Shown one piece after another: positions 37,959-48,353 of a DNA stretch of 64,000 nucleotides. The notes beneath the pieces are model-generated. The model saw only the letters and a program-made list of their open reading frames with translations, searched no databases and was not told the DNA's origin. The stretch is taken from NCBI GenBank assembly GCA_025617375.2, contig JAMYGW020000005.1, positions 2,328,501 to 2,392,500 of the forward strand, given 5' to 3'. The position numbers and the translations under genes are program-made. Source of the stretch: Acarospora socialis. Its lineage: Eukaryota; Ascomycota; Lecanoromycetes; Acarosporales; Acarosporaceae. The number at the start of each line of letters is the position of its first letter. Position 1 is the stretch's first letter.

Positions 37959-39683
37959 TGTTATGGTTAGACTCTAGATCTATTTGCTTACTCTGTGTTT
38001 GCTTGCCTAGAGGCTGTCACTTAGGCCTTATATAACTTTTGCACAGTAGCTAGAGTAAAACAACAACAAACTTACACTTATACACTTGATCTAGATAGCC
38101 ACAGCTTCAGTTCACATACTATTTACTATATGGCATTGAGTTCAATAGATCTCTACTGAGAACTTAACTTCTCATTGTGAGTATTGCACTTCTGACAAAT
38201 GGTAGCACCAACAGTTCAATTTCATATCTTCACATTCTCATAAACCTTCTTATCTACCTCAGTGTTTGACTCTTTCACTAGATCTGTCAAACACCTTCAT
38301 TATGATCTTCTACTATGATGATGACAACAATAGTCAGTATGATATCTATGTCATTAACAGTCACTTCATGTACAACTCATACTATGACAACTACTATGAT
38401 ATCTACACCACACCTTTGCAAGCAAGCATGCCGGTCACTTATGCTCAAGATACCACTCAAAACTCACCTATTTGTGAGTCTTCTAAGCCCACATCAATGT
38501 TGTTTTATTTAAGTGATGATGACATCAAGACTATTGTGAAATGAGCAGTTGATGAGGTCTTTCATCAATTCAACAACCTACACCATCAATTCAAGCCTAT
38601 AGGGCATACCCACAAACCTATGCCTGAGCCTTCCATCAAAACTCCATGTCAGCCCATATCAATGATCTTGATTCAGTCCATATTGATGATCTCAATTCAG
38701 TCTATTCAGGCTATTACACCCATTTGTCATACCAGTATGAATGTTGTTGAATTCTCCACCAAATGTGTTGTTGAGTTCTCCATCAAGCAAGTTGCTGTCA
38801 CTCAAAATGTCACAGCAACATCCTGTACCCTCATACATCTATATGTGGCATCAATGAGTCTGACTCAGGCTAAATCCACGGCAAATCCAGCTCCTACCAC
38901 TCGACACATGTCACATATGCATACAGCTTGTTTTGTCTTTGATTCTGGTGGAAAACACTGCAAATTCATCATCATACAAATTCACCTTATTCTACAAATT
39001 CACCATACCCTACAAAGGCACCATATCTGTTGAATCAACAGCCTTGATATTGATCCCCAAATCCACCATATAATCATGTGATGATGTCAAATCAGCCTCC
39101 ATACCAGTATGGACAATACTCACCGCATGAATCCTGAAATCACCGTAACCACTATGCTTCAGTCATCATACAAAATGGGACTGTCAATAAGCCACGAGTC
39201 TACTATTACGACCCACCGAACGACGCGTACAAATCCGTCACAAAATGCCCTCGCTGTCGCTTCCACTTCAATATGTACAATAAGCTAGTAGAGCATATGC
39301 AAAGAGAAGGACACGGGGCTTAGGGATTTGCATAGTATTTAGTATGGGGTTCTCGAGTCGCTGTGGTAATTGCCTTGGCGAATAGGCACGGGCGAGTAGT
39401 TTTGCAATGGGGGCATTGCTTTTTCGTTTTCGTTGTGGGCATATTGTTATGGTTATACCCTAGGCCTATTCGCTTACCCTGCGTTCGCTTGCCTAGAGGC
39501 TGTCGCTTAGGCCTTATATAACTTCCGCACAGTAGCTAGAGTAAAACAACAACAAACTTACACTTATACACTTGACCTAGATAGCCACGGCTTCAGTTCA
39601 CATACTATTTACTATATGGCATTGAGCCCAATAGATCTCTACTGAGGACTTAACTTCTCATCATGAGTATTGCACTCCTGACA
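37959..39683 (+). mobile_element. Young non-autonomous LTR element, 1.7 kb, 239-bp LTRs
   Basis: LTRs at 37,959-38,197 and 39,445-39,683 run TGTTATGGTTA to CTGACA. The target duplication GAGCT (37,954-37,958 and 39,684-39,688) is perfect. AATGGTAGCACCAAC after the left LTR is a plausible primer site and fixes the + orientation. The interior codes for no RT or integrase. A short zinc-finger-like reading frame is near the right end. The left LTR and the first few hundred bp are mutated, while from about 39.1 kb rightwards CG and CC are normal. Non-autonomous status is inferred from what is missing. Confidence 0.8.
39138..39323 (+). pseudogene. Zinc-finger-like reading frame in the young LTR element
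   Basis: The open stretch ends at a TAG at 39,321-39,323 and includes KCPRCRFHFNMYNKLVEHMQ followed by REGH: C-x2-C-x12-H-x5-H, a C2H2-like finger rather than the CCHC gag knuckle. Upstream the frame meets a TGA at 39,135 in the mutated zone, so the true start is lost. Broken frames at 38,266-38,544 and 38,620-39,033 (Tyr/Asp-rich and Thr/Pro-rich) may be the N-terminal part of the same protein. The role is unknown. Confidence 0.45.
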
Positions 39684-39856
39684 GAGCTCATTAAACTGAC
39701 TTGTTCATGCAATCTATTGAGCTTGCTCATCAAGCTCATTGTCAAGCATGTCAAGATGTCATGTGACTTCTGTCTTGACAGACAATCTGTTAAATGCTTT
39801 TCTTGTGTACAAGTCAGTCTGTGTTTCATCTCTTTGAGTATGGTCATAACAGTAAG

Positions 39857-41249
39857 TTCTATGTCTCTCATGAAGAAAGTTATATGTGAATTAGTTCTGT
39901 CAATGCAACTTGTCTGATGACTCTGATCAAAATGTTCTCTATGTGATCATGATTCTGTAATGCTCACTGTGAGTGTTGGTATGATGATTGTGTATGAGAA
40001 CACATGGTCAATGTGGATGATGAAGGAGAGTGTATACTATATCTTCTTCAAGAATTGTGAGGATTAAAGTTTCTTGTATAGAGAATAGAGAAGGCACAGT
40101 TCTGAAAATTCCATATACCTTACAGTGAATCACCGCAGGGCAAGGCCTAATGAACTCTCACTCTGATACCTCTATATATGCCTTGATCTCACCAATGGGT
40201 GGAACGCCTGAGCAACATAACCACCAATCACCAATAGTATCAACAATTTGAACTTGGAAAGGCTTGCTGAAAATTAGAGGACGACTTCAGCATATTTCCT
40301 GTAAAGCCCACCAAGCAGTATAGGATTATTCATTTACGAAGGTATCACTCCTCAAAATCTTTCCGTCAGTCCCTTCCTCCCTTATCGTCCCTCTCCGATG
40401 TCCACCGTTCTACATCCATTAATCTTTCTCAAGGATAGATACTCAGGTAGCCAACTTTCCACAAAGCGTCCAACTCCCACACATCACACCACCTCTCCTG
40501 CCCGTACTCCACAAGTCCTCATCCACCTGTCGCTGTGTGCCAGCACGAGTTGACACCCTGCCGATGCTACTCAAGATGCTGTACGTCTATCTGCTCCTCA
40601 AAGTCCTTCTAAGACAGCAAATCTGAGCTGCACGAGGCGGGAACTGCAGATTAGTGATAGACCGCCATTCTATCTCGATCCGCGGCGTGCGGCAGGTGTT
40701 GCAGCCGTTACCGTAGGCGCCTCCTGCTCCTGCAAATGGAGGCGGAGGGCGCTGCGCAGAGTCTAGGACTTTGTGATAGCCGGGACATGAGAAAAGCCTA
40801 AGGGTAGGCCCATACGTGTCCGAAAGGCAGGGCGGCATCGTCGACCTCGTCATCGAGCTCTGAGGGGATGCAAAGGATGCTGGCAGCGGTTGGGCGGTCA
40901 TGATCTGTTCGCTTTGGGTTTCAAGCAAGGCCATGGAGAGTGGTGTGGCGTGATTTTTGTTTTTCTATCCTAGGATCGGGTAACAAATCAACAGGTTCAT
41001 CGTTCGCTGTCACTAATGCCACCTAATTGAGAGAATATGAGAAGAGGTTATGCTTAAGTCATGGTGCCCTATGAAAATACTGACGGATTATCCAGGCTCG
41101 CAACTCGCCTTCAGATTGCAACCTTCTACCCTCACGCCTTTACCTCGGGTATGTCCCATCCGAAATCATTGAGCGCAAGACTTTAATTTACCCTCCGAAC
41201 AACATAGTCTGCATAACATAAAAACATTTCTTTCCCATCCACCTTACCA
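39857..41249. other. Transition from AT-rich domain to gene-bearing DNA
   Basis: 39,857-40,090 is still AT-rich with few CG; after that base composition becomes normal. No repeat, RNA gene or conserved coding sequence was recognised apart from one weak open frame (40,587-40,934). Confidence 0.5.
40587..40934 (-). CDS. Possible 115-residue hypothetical protein
   Basis: An ATG-initiated frame in otherwise empty DNA. The product is Pro/Ser/Arg-rich with scattered Cys and no signal peptide or membrane segment. I recognise no family. It may be a chance frame; codon use does not decide. Confidence 0.2.
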   Translation of the reverse strand: MALLETQSEQIMTAQPLPASFASPQSSMTRSTMPPCLSDTYGPTLRLFSCPGYHKVLDSAQRPPPPFAGAGGAYGNGCNTCRTPRIEIEWRSITNLQFPPRAAQICCLRRTLRSR

Positions 41250-43538
41250 TCAGAGAATTACCAACACCCCACAGAACACGCCTAGCCCCAACCCCCACGC
41301 CCTACCACACATCATTGCCTCTGCCCCACCTGTGAACACCGCCGGACCCGAAGTCGTCTTCGTCGCAGACTCACCCCCAATCCCACTCCAAATATAGCCT
41401 CCTAACCCGCTCGTACTTGTACCCACAACTACCGCAGTCGCACCCGGCGCCAGAGACACCGGGGTGCCGGACACCGTGATCGCCGGACCGCCTGGAACGA
41501 GCGTTTGACTGGCGATGAGGTATTGCGACACGGAGTTTGGTGTGATGGTTTGCGTGCCGATCGTTATTGGGCCGGGGACTAAGATACTGGTGAGAGGTGT
41601 CGCTGGAGCGACGATTATGGAAGTAGACGTGCCGATAATGAGCTCGGTTTGCGAGTTGGAGGTTTGCAGGGCAACAATTGTCGTTGAAGACCCAGTGCCG
41701 AATGTGAGAGGGGAGCCAGGGGCGAGGGTCTGACCGTTGGCGATGTATTGTGATAGAGAGTTTGCGGTTATGGTTTGCGTGCCGATTGTGAATGGTGGAA
41801 GCCCGATGCTTGGTTCGGTTGTCGAGGGTTTTGCAAGCAGAGAGGTTGAGGTTCCTATGATGATTTGAGTTTCGGAGTTGCTGGTTTGGAGAGCAATGAC
41901 TGTAGCTAAGGTACCGGTGCCGATGGTGATGGTAGAGCCGGGTAGGAGCGTGGTGCCGGAGATGATGTATTGAGATGCAGAGTCAGCGATGACAGTGTTG
42001 CTACCAACGACAACAGGCGGTGGGGTTGCGATGACGCTAGGGGAGGGAAGTGGGAGAGTGGTGGTTCCCACCACGAGGCTTGTAGAGCTCTGGGAGGTTG
42101 TGGTTGTAACAGAGATGTCGGAGCCAACCAGCCTTGTCTGAGAGCCGACAGCTACGGCTGGCAATCCAGTCGTGGTCCCGGGAGTTTCAGTAGGGGTGCT
42201 GACAACGTTGAGGCCATTGTTTGTTGTGCCAGCTATTACCGGTTGAGTTGGCTGAGTAAGGGAAGAAATCCACGCTGCTGAACTAGACAACGGCGTTGAA
42301 GGTGGTGGCGCTTTGGTAGATAAGGGAGCAGGGGGCGCGGATGAAGGCGTCAGCGGGCTTGCCACATCTTGATTCAGTGAAGGCAGTGACGATGGGTTGT
42401 TTCCTGATTGAGATGGACTGGATTGAGGAAGGCTTGGAGGCAGAGATGGCTGAGGTTGACTCGCCAGAGAAAGGTCAACTGTAGATGAAAGTAACAGAGC
42501 TGGTGGATTTGACACAACTGAAACTGACGGAGGGCTCCAAACTTGAGTAGCAAAGGATACTGTGGTCTCTGAGCTCTTTTCTTGGACATCTTGAGTAGGT
42601 GTAGCTGAGACGGAAGGACTTAGTTTTCCGAGTGAAGAAGATGTGGTTTGTACATCTTCAACTGCCTCATGAGATGTAGATGTTTCAGTGAGGAAGTGTG
42701 CCGTTTCCAGGGCATGCGCAGGAGCCACACAGCTACTTCTGGTATTTGAGCACACTGATACTGCACCTACATCGGGGAAAAGCGCCTCGAGAAGCCACTC
42801 AGCACAATCCATGTCATAAGCGTTGACAAAGTAGGTCAAGCCTGCCTTGTCGTCGTACACACTGTTGGGTGGTGGCGGTACATCACTCAGGGATTGGTTC
42901 TTGTAATGCTGATAATAAGTCCCATCCCAAACGGGATGTGACGGAAGCAATTCTTCAGTTCCCTGATTTGTGAAGCATGTTGTATGGCCATTGGTTGTGC
43001 TTGGTAAAACCCCAGACCAGGAAAAGCTGTATGGATAATCGTAGTAAGTGGTGGGAAATGTCCTAAATCGAGAGTTAGGTCTACTTCGGTAAGTACTGAA
43101 GGTACTTACATGATAGTAGTGATGTTGGTCTTTGCGAGGTAATCAGATTGTATTACTGTAGTTACCTTGGTACCAGCGGAATTGGTCTCCGGAAGGCTGA
43201 AACCAGCAAGCTCCGTATTGAGCACTGTTGTTGTTCGCGTGGCATTGGTCCTGTTGTTGACAACTAGAACCACAGTTGCCGCAGTGAGAGTTGTGACTAC
43301 CTCTGCTCTCTCCCACGCAAAATATCGTCGTCGAAAACCACCTCGGCCGCAGTTGGGTAAGCAAGTTGATGTCGTCCGCGATATTGACGAAGTTCTTGTT
43401 GCATTCGTGAACGCCGCTGAGCTCGTTAGTGATGAGACCTCTGGCGTAAGCGCTAAAGCAAGACGTACTCTGCTGGGGAAAAGCCCATGACAGTTGAGTG
43501 CAGAAGAGACTTGCAGAAGCAAGAACTGCGAACAGCAT
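41250..43538 (-). CDS. GPI-anchored Ser/Thr/Pro-rich cell-wall protein
   Basis: Exon 1 starts at the ATG at 43,538 with a signal peptide (MLFAVLASASLFCTQLSWA, then FPQQSTSCFSAYARG). The frame then shifts, so an intron lies somewhere in 43,300-43,440; I could not place it. A second intron is clear: 43,063-43,109 (GTAAGT...CTAAC...TTTAG), 47 nt. Exon 3 runs to 41,250. Domains: a Cys-containing N-terminal part with NRTNATRTTT; a Ser/Pro/Thr stretch; three imperfect repeats of about 75 residues (IGTQTIT.NS.SQYI, then T.V.ALQTSNS.T..IIGTSTS); and a C-terminal hydrophobic tail (CGRAWGLGLGVFCGVLVIL) fit for GPI addition. This matches a common Pezizomycotina surface-protein type, probably wall or matrix. 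The frame at 42,950 begins with TTG, so it is not the real start. Confidence 0.75.
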
Positions 43539-44366
43539 GGTAGTGGCAGCAATGGTATCGGCGAAGTAAATAGCGAAGTAACACAGCAGACCCAAAAGCA
43601 AACAAGAAAAGAGAGCCCTCCGGTTTTTGAAGAAGAAAAGCAGCCTTAGCGCATGGTCACCCACCCGTCGTGAAGACTGAGACCATGGGTGGGGGCGGCA
43701 AGGTATATCATCTATTATTAGGTACAGAGGTTGCCTTGCTGAGGCTGTAACAAAATGCTTCTGCCATTGTAACTCGTACGGGTGTAACATGGCTAAGAGA
43801 CACTACTGCATCATTTCCTGAGAAGGATAAAGACCTTTCAGAGAAGGTCGCCATTGGCTCAAAACCTTGACTTTGTCTGTGCTGAAGGATCGAGAAGCAT
43901 GTAAATGTTCCATCCCTCTGTCGACTGGCTGTGTCAAGTAATGTAACGGACTACCTACTTAGGTAAGCTCGGGAGTTTCGACTAGCTTCATGTCAGAGGT
44001 CGTGGCAGAACCATAAGCGGCACCAGACAGCAAAAACATGTTTACAATGCACAGAGAGTGACATTTCTGCTTGATACAAGTAATTGTTATTGCTTCTAAG
44101 TGTCACTGATCATAGATATGAAATTTCTAGGAGTCTTTGTGGGCTGTCATCATCTAAATCTATGAGAGAATTGAAGGTGTTGTGGTCGCTTAATTATTTC
44201 GGTCTGCCATCATTTCTGACATCTGGCCTCGGCCGCGCGGGGACAATCTGCGCGCTAGCGCTAGTGGAAAACGCTCAAGAGCCGCAACCTCAAGCGACAA
44301 ACCTGCCATCAAACCACCGAGTCTCGAAGCGCATCGCAACAACAAGAACAACCACTTCAAGCGACA
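43539..44366. promoter_or_regulatory. Divergent intergenic region, wall protein and PAM17
   Basis: 828 bp separating two genes transcribed away from each other. It should contain both promoters. No specific site was recognised. Confidence 0.4.
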
Positions 44367-45261
44367 ATGACTCCACGTCTTTGCACCGCGGTGCCTCCGC
44401 TCCGCTCGGCAATGTTGAGCTCGCGCCTGCAGCCAACCTTCTTCATCCCCTCGTGCAACTTCTCGAACACACCCCCATCATCCAGGCTTCCAGACATGCA
44501 AAAACGACCCCTCAACCACTCATCTTCGGCATTACCCTCGCCAGCAAAAACAGCCCGCCACGCCTCTCAGCTCTCCCACACATCCACCTCTACCACCACC
44601 ACAACACCGACCCCAGCAACCACCTCTCCCACCTCCAACCCCGCAACCGCAACCGGAACCGTACCGGACCGCCTAGATTGGAACACCTTCCTGCGCCTGC
44701 GCAAAGTGCGCCGACGCTACAACCTGGCCGCATCAATTGGGTCCTCGATCGGCACGACGATGATGGGCGTCTCGGTTCTCAGCCAGCAGGACCTGGACGC
44801 TTTGGGCGGGCAGATGTTCGGCCTTGATCCCTTCGTCGTGCTGGGCCTCACAACGGCCGGATTTGGCGCCATAGGGTGGCTCGCCGGGCCGTTTGTCGGC
44901 AACGCGGCGTTCAATGCTATGAATAGGAGGTTTAAGGGGCAGATTGCGGAGGTGAGTCTCAATCGTATCTAGGGTGTCAACTAGTTGCTCGTGGTGTCGG
45001 CATTGCTTCCGAGGGTGGAAGCGACAGGCTGGCTTGGCTGGTTATTTGGATGATGGGTTGACTGATTGTGGTGTGCGGGGCTGGTAGAAGGAGAAAGAAT
45101 TCTACCAGCGCATCAAGCGCTACCGCGTCGATCCCTCCTCGCAATCCTTCTCCAACCCCGTGCCTGATTACTATGGCGAGAAGATCGGGAGCGTCAAGGA
45201 TTACAGGCAGTGGCTTAAGGATCAGCGCGCTTATAACAAAAAGCGCCAGAGTTTTCTCTGA
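44367..45261 (+). CDS. PAM17: Pam17, subunit of the mitochondrial import motor
   Basis: Two exons (44,367-44,951 and 45,088-45,261) joined across a 136-nt intron (GAG then GTGAGT, ...GGTAG) give 252 residues. The N-terminal 95 residues are Ser/Thr/Arg-rich and look like a mitochondrial presequence. The conserved part follows: [20 protein letters not shown], two membrane segments ([16 protein letters not shown] and [20 protein letters not shown]) and the signature tail [17 protein letters not shown], then [20 protein letters not shown]. Pam17 is an inner-membrane component of the presequence translocase-associated motor of TIM23 and helps organise Pam18-Pam16. The extended N-terminus is longer than in budding yeast. 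A second in-frame ATG at 44,412 is an alternative start. Confidence 0.92.
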
Positions 45262-46283
45262 TTCTAGAAGACGGCGGCAGGGTAGGGACTGGGATTGGGA
45301 AGTGTAGAGGACTGGAGATTGAGCGGATATATTTGTATGGAACCAGACCGCACATTGGCGGCGAGGGTGGGTGGGCGTTCTTTGTGATTAGTGTTCGAGC
45401 CGGGTGTGCGTTGCAGAGATATGTATAATTCTTCGCTACTACGGTAGTTTACACCCATGATTACGAGTTGTGCGCGTAGGGTTAATAGATTCTGCGAAGC
45501 AATGACTGCTCGGTCAGGTAACTGTAGAGACAATGATGAGCGACCAGGCACACAATGCCACCAGGCCGTCATGCGCTCATCAACAGTCTTCAACGCGGCA
45601 TGTCTGACGATCTGATGAGTTTTCGTGTATTCCCTCAGCATAGTGAAAGGCAAAGGGGGTTCTATCATCCAAGGTCCCCCTCCCGCGAACAACTTGAGAG
45701 GACCGATCAGGCAGCCTTAGGGCTACATAACCCCCGTCACATTGATTAGGGAATAATGACTAAGGTAAGAAGAGGAATCCAAAAGACAGAGAGATAGAGG
45801 CGTGTCACCACGGTAATGAATTAGGATAGAGATGTGCGGTCGGATAACTGATGCCGTGAGTGAACGCAGCTGTGGGGTGTAAGTGTAGAAGAGACAGAAA
45901 ACAAGGTGATGTTCTTGGGAACGGATTTTGAATTAGGGAAGAAATACTGTGACGCGACAACCAGCAGATGATGTATGAGACAATTTCAAGGAGGTAAGTG
46001 GTGGATCGGTCAAAGAAAGCCACAACATAGCTGCAGGGCTATGAGGTGTAGGCCTCGTAAAAGTGCAACTGCACTGTATAGTTCTAGGTCGTAAATGAAT
46101 GCACAAGTGAACGCGTTTTCCCCGAGTGCCCAACGGCTAGGCAACGCAATTATTTACGACCTGGAACCATATCTGGGGACCTCCAAAGAGCTCGCCGAAG
46201 AGTAACGGCATTGATGAAGGGACCCCACCCATGTCAAGGGTGTTCTTGGCCGATTCCCTAGAGAAGTGATGGATAGCAATCGA
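45262..46283. other. Intergenic, no gene recognised
   Basis: 3' region of PAM17 and 3' region of the convergent RRM gene. Short overlapping frames on both strands show no domain and do not look coding. Confidence 0.5.
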
Positions 46284-48353
46284 TCAAACTAGGATCGAGG
46301 TGCCGAAGGTATCAATGCATTCGGCCTCTGAATGCATGGCCGCATTTCCCAGACTTTCTGCCTCGGACGAGCCCCAACGGTTGAGGCTGTCCGGCTCAGT
46401 TTCTTCGGCGTGCTCCTCGTTTCCATCGACGCCTTCATCGTCTGCAAACAACTCCTCCGGCACGTCATCTTTATATGCGCTAGAATCGTCACTAACTCCA
46501 GACGAATCGGACTCGGCTTGGTCCAGCAGCGTGTCTACTGGTAAAGCACATGGGTCCGGAGTGTATCGGACGCTACACGGCCGGTACTTCGCACGGAGAG
46601 TCAAGAGCCCAGAAGCCTGGCCGGCGGCGTGGACCGAAGAGAAACGGATTTCCAAGGTGCCGTCGTCTCTCACCCCGAGGAACTCGATCATATCGCAGTC
46701 CATGGCGGAACAGACGCGGAGATCCGATTGCAACGCATGCAGGTCTATGTGGCTTGGGAGGTTTGTCACCTCGAGACATCGCGTGTGATGGTGATCGAAA
46801 ATGGCCTTTCTGAGTGGGATGGTTATCGGCCATGTCGCGGTTTTCAACACGGAAACCTTGACCGCTACGCCGGAGATGTAGATAGCGTGTGAAGTGGCAA
46901 AGGCTACATATTGACATGCAGCTGATTCGCTCAAAAAAGTGATAAGCGCGGAACAAGAGCACGTGATGCTGTAGGTGTCACAAAGCTTCGTCGAGAGCAC
47001 AGACCCTCCGCGTACTTTCTTTAGCACTTTCTCGAGAGTAACCGTAGACGGTAAACCTTCAATCAGAACCGTTCGATATACATTTTGTGCTGTTGGTTCA
47101 GGGGTGTACCGTATGCCGTATCGAAATATGTCCGGGAACATAACGTCATCCTGCCCAGCCAACTTGCGGTTGATTGCTATTGCGTTCTCACGCTCACGTT
47201 CCGTCGCGAAGAGTCGCTTCTTCCAATTATCATTACCGTCCACTACAGCCCAGCGGATGACGCCGGAGAGGGCAGGGTCGCTGCGTTTGAGTGACGAACC
47301 TGTTGTTGTGAACGGACTGGCCTGCTCGGCTGACTCTGAAGATGAGGTGCCCGGTAGATCATCGCTTTTCAATGCACTCAACACACGCGGACCGGCGGCT
47401 ACAGTCACAGGACCACTGAACGCTCCGTTGAGGCTAGCTGAGATGGCAATATTCTTCATGTGCTCGTGCTCCTCCTGTCCTCCTATATCGTCTGATACTG
47501 CACCTGCTGGTGAGGCAAGGGCACCGGAGAAGTACCGAACATAAGGTAGTTCATCCTTTGACGAGAAGGAATCAACGGCAACATCACATGGATCGTCATT
47601 TCCAGGCAGAGCTGCTCCAGACACCAAAACTTTATAACCTTCCTGTTGAGTGGATATCACAGGCAGCTGAGAATGCGTTATGACCGATGCGTAATTGACA
47701 CTCTCGGTCTCACACTCAGACGAATGGTCATCCTCTGAGGCTCCGAAGTCAGGAGGTGTTTCCGCCGAGGGTGGATCGGTGTTGAATGAGGATGCTGCTG
47801 GGAAGTGCTCGATGACTGAAATCGGTATGGTGCCGCTCAAGAGGTCATTGTCCGGTGACTGCGTGCCGACCAAGACATCATTTCCACTGGAGCCCGAGTT
47901 ATGAGATAGGCTTGTATCAATTCCCGGTTTCGTGCTATTGTGTAGTTCTTTGAATTGAATTTCCTTGGCAAGAAGGCTTGCCGCTGCTTCTCGATATCTT
48001 CCCTTCCAACGGTGAGTGGCCTTGCTTTGCAACGCTAGACGGAACTTCAGTACGCTGCAGGTTGGACACGGTGGTTTGGTCGTCGCGGCCAAGGGCCTCC
48101 CATTGGCCAAGAGGTATTGAACAACAGCATGCATCGAGTCCTTATCTCGTTGGACTTGGGAAAGCTGCGTCTCCAGGAATGCTATGCGGCCCTGCAAGCT
48201 CGGAGCCGGATGCTGAGAAGGGGGAGGCAAGTTCCAACAAGGAAACGAATTGGCATGCATCCCGGAGTATGGATATTGATGTGCAAAACCTTGTGGCACC
48301 CCGACCGGGTGACATATGTGCGGCATCGTTGTGAAGTGTCCATGGAAAGCCAT
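46284..48353 (-). CDS. Protein with two RRM-like domains, 689 residues
   Basis: A single uninterrupted frame. The N-terminus is His/Pro-rich, then a short coiled coil (about residues 54-82, IAFLETQLSQVQRDKDSMHA). A long low-complexity acidic/Ser region covers 150-360. Two RRM-like folds follow: about 425-503 (RTVLIEGLPSTVTLEKVLKK ... SALITFLSESAAC) and about 525-597 (RCLEVTNLPSHIDLHALQSD ... LEIRFSSVHAA). The C-terminus is Asp/Glu/Ser-rich. RNP1 aromatic residues are only partly kept. RNA binding is inferred from the fold. Specific function and name are unknown. The region upstream of the ATG is pyrimidine-rich on the coding strand, as is common for fungal promoters. Confidence 0.75.
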   Translation of the reverse strand: MAFHGHFTTMPHICHPVGVPQGFAHQYPYSGMHANSFPCWNLPPPSQHPAPSLQGRIAFLETQLSQVQRDKDSMHAVVQYLLANGRPLAATTKPPCPTCSVLKFRLALQSKATHRWKGRYREAAASLLAKEIQFKELHNSTKPGIDTSLSHNSGSSGNDVLVGTQSPDNDLLSGTIPISVIEHFPAASSFNTDPPSAETPPDFGASEDDHSSECETESVNYASVITHSQLPVISTQQEGYKVLVSGAALPGNDDPCDVAVDSFSSKDELPYVRYFSGALASPAGAVSDDIGGQEEHEHMKNIAISASLNGAFSGPVTVAAGPRVLSALKSDDLPGTSSSESAEQASPFTTTGSSLKRSDPALSGVIRWAVVDGNDNWKKRLFATERERENAIAINRKLAGQDDVMFPDIFRYGIRYTPEPTAQNVYRTVLIEGLPSTVTLEKVLKKVRGGSVLSTKLCDTYSITCSCSALITFLSESAACQYVAFATSHAIYISGVAVKVSVLKTATWPITIPLRKAIFDHHHTRCLEVTNLPSHIDLHALQSDLRVCSAMDCDMIEFLGVRDDGTLEIRFSSVHAAGQASGLLTLRAKYRPCSVRYTPDPCALPVDTLLDQAESDSSGVSDDSSAYKDDVPEELFADDEGVDGNEEHAEETEPDSLNRWGSSEAESLGNAAMHSEAECIDTFGTSILV

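Larger units (their letters stand above)
436..39851 (-). mobile_element. Outermost Ty3/gypsy chromovirus holding all other insertions
   Basis: The 351-bp LTR at 436-786 matches a second copy at 37,771-39,851, which is itself split by a later element. Flanking 5-mers are ATAAG (431-435) and GTAAG (39,852-39,856), one transition apart, so they read as a decayed target duplication. The internal 3' end (787-1,084) and the rest of gag-pol (32,124-37,770) are separated by 31 kb of later insertions. The order on the minus strand is 5' LTR, gag, protease/RT, RNase H, integrase, 3' LTR. About 180 bp expected near 32,123 from comparison with the copy at 18,886-25,111 is missing, so some deletion accompanied the nesting. 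The element is dead. That both ends belong to one insertion is inferred from LTR identity and the duplication. Confidence 0.7.
37771..39851 (-). repeat. 5' LTR of the outermost gypsy, split by a younger element
   Basis: The LTR halves are 37,771-37,958 and 39,689-39,851, together 351 bp like the partner at 436-786. The split is exactly at the GAGCT duplication of the inserted element. Both halves carry the same loss of CG, CC and GG as the rest of the domain. Confidence 0.75.

Noticed and set aside
42948-42950. Start of a 566-residue wall protein at 42,950
   Set aside because: The codon is TTG inside exon 3. The frame continues upstream across a clear 47-nt intron to a signal peptide at 43,538.
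44084-44827. 247-codon frame overlapping PAM17
   Set aside because: It is a different frame over the low-complexity presequence region of PAM17, with no domain of its own.
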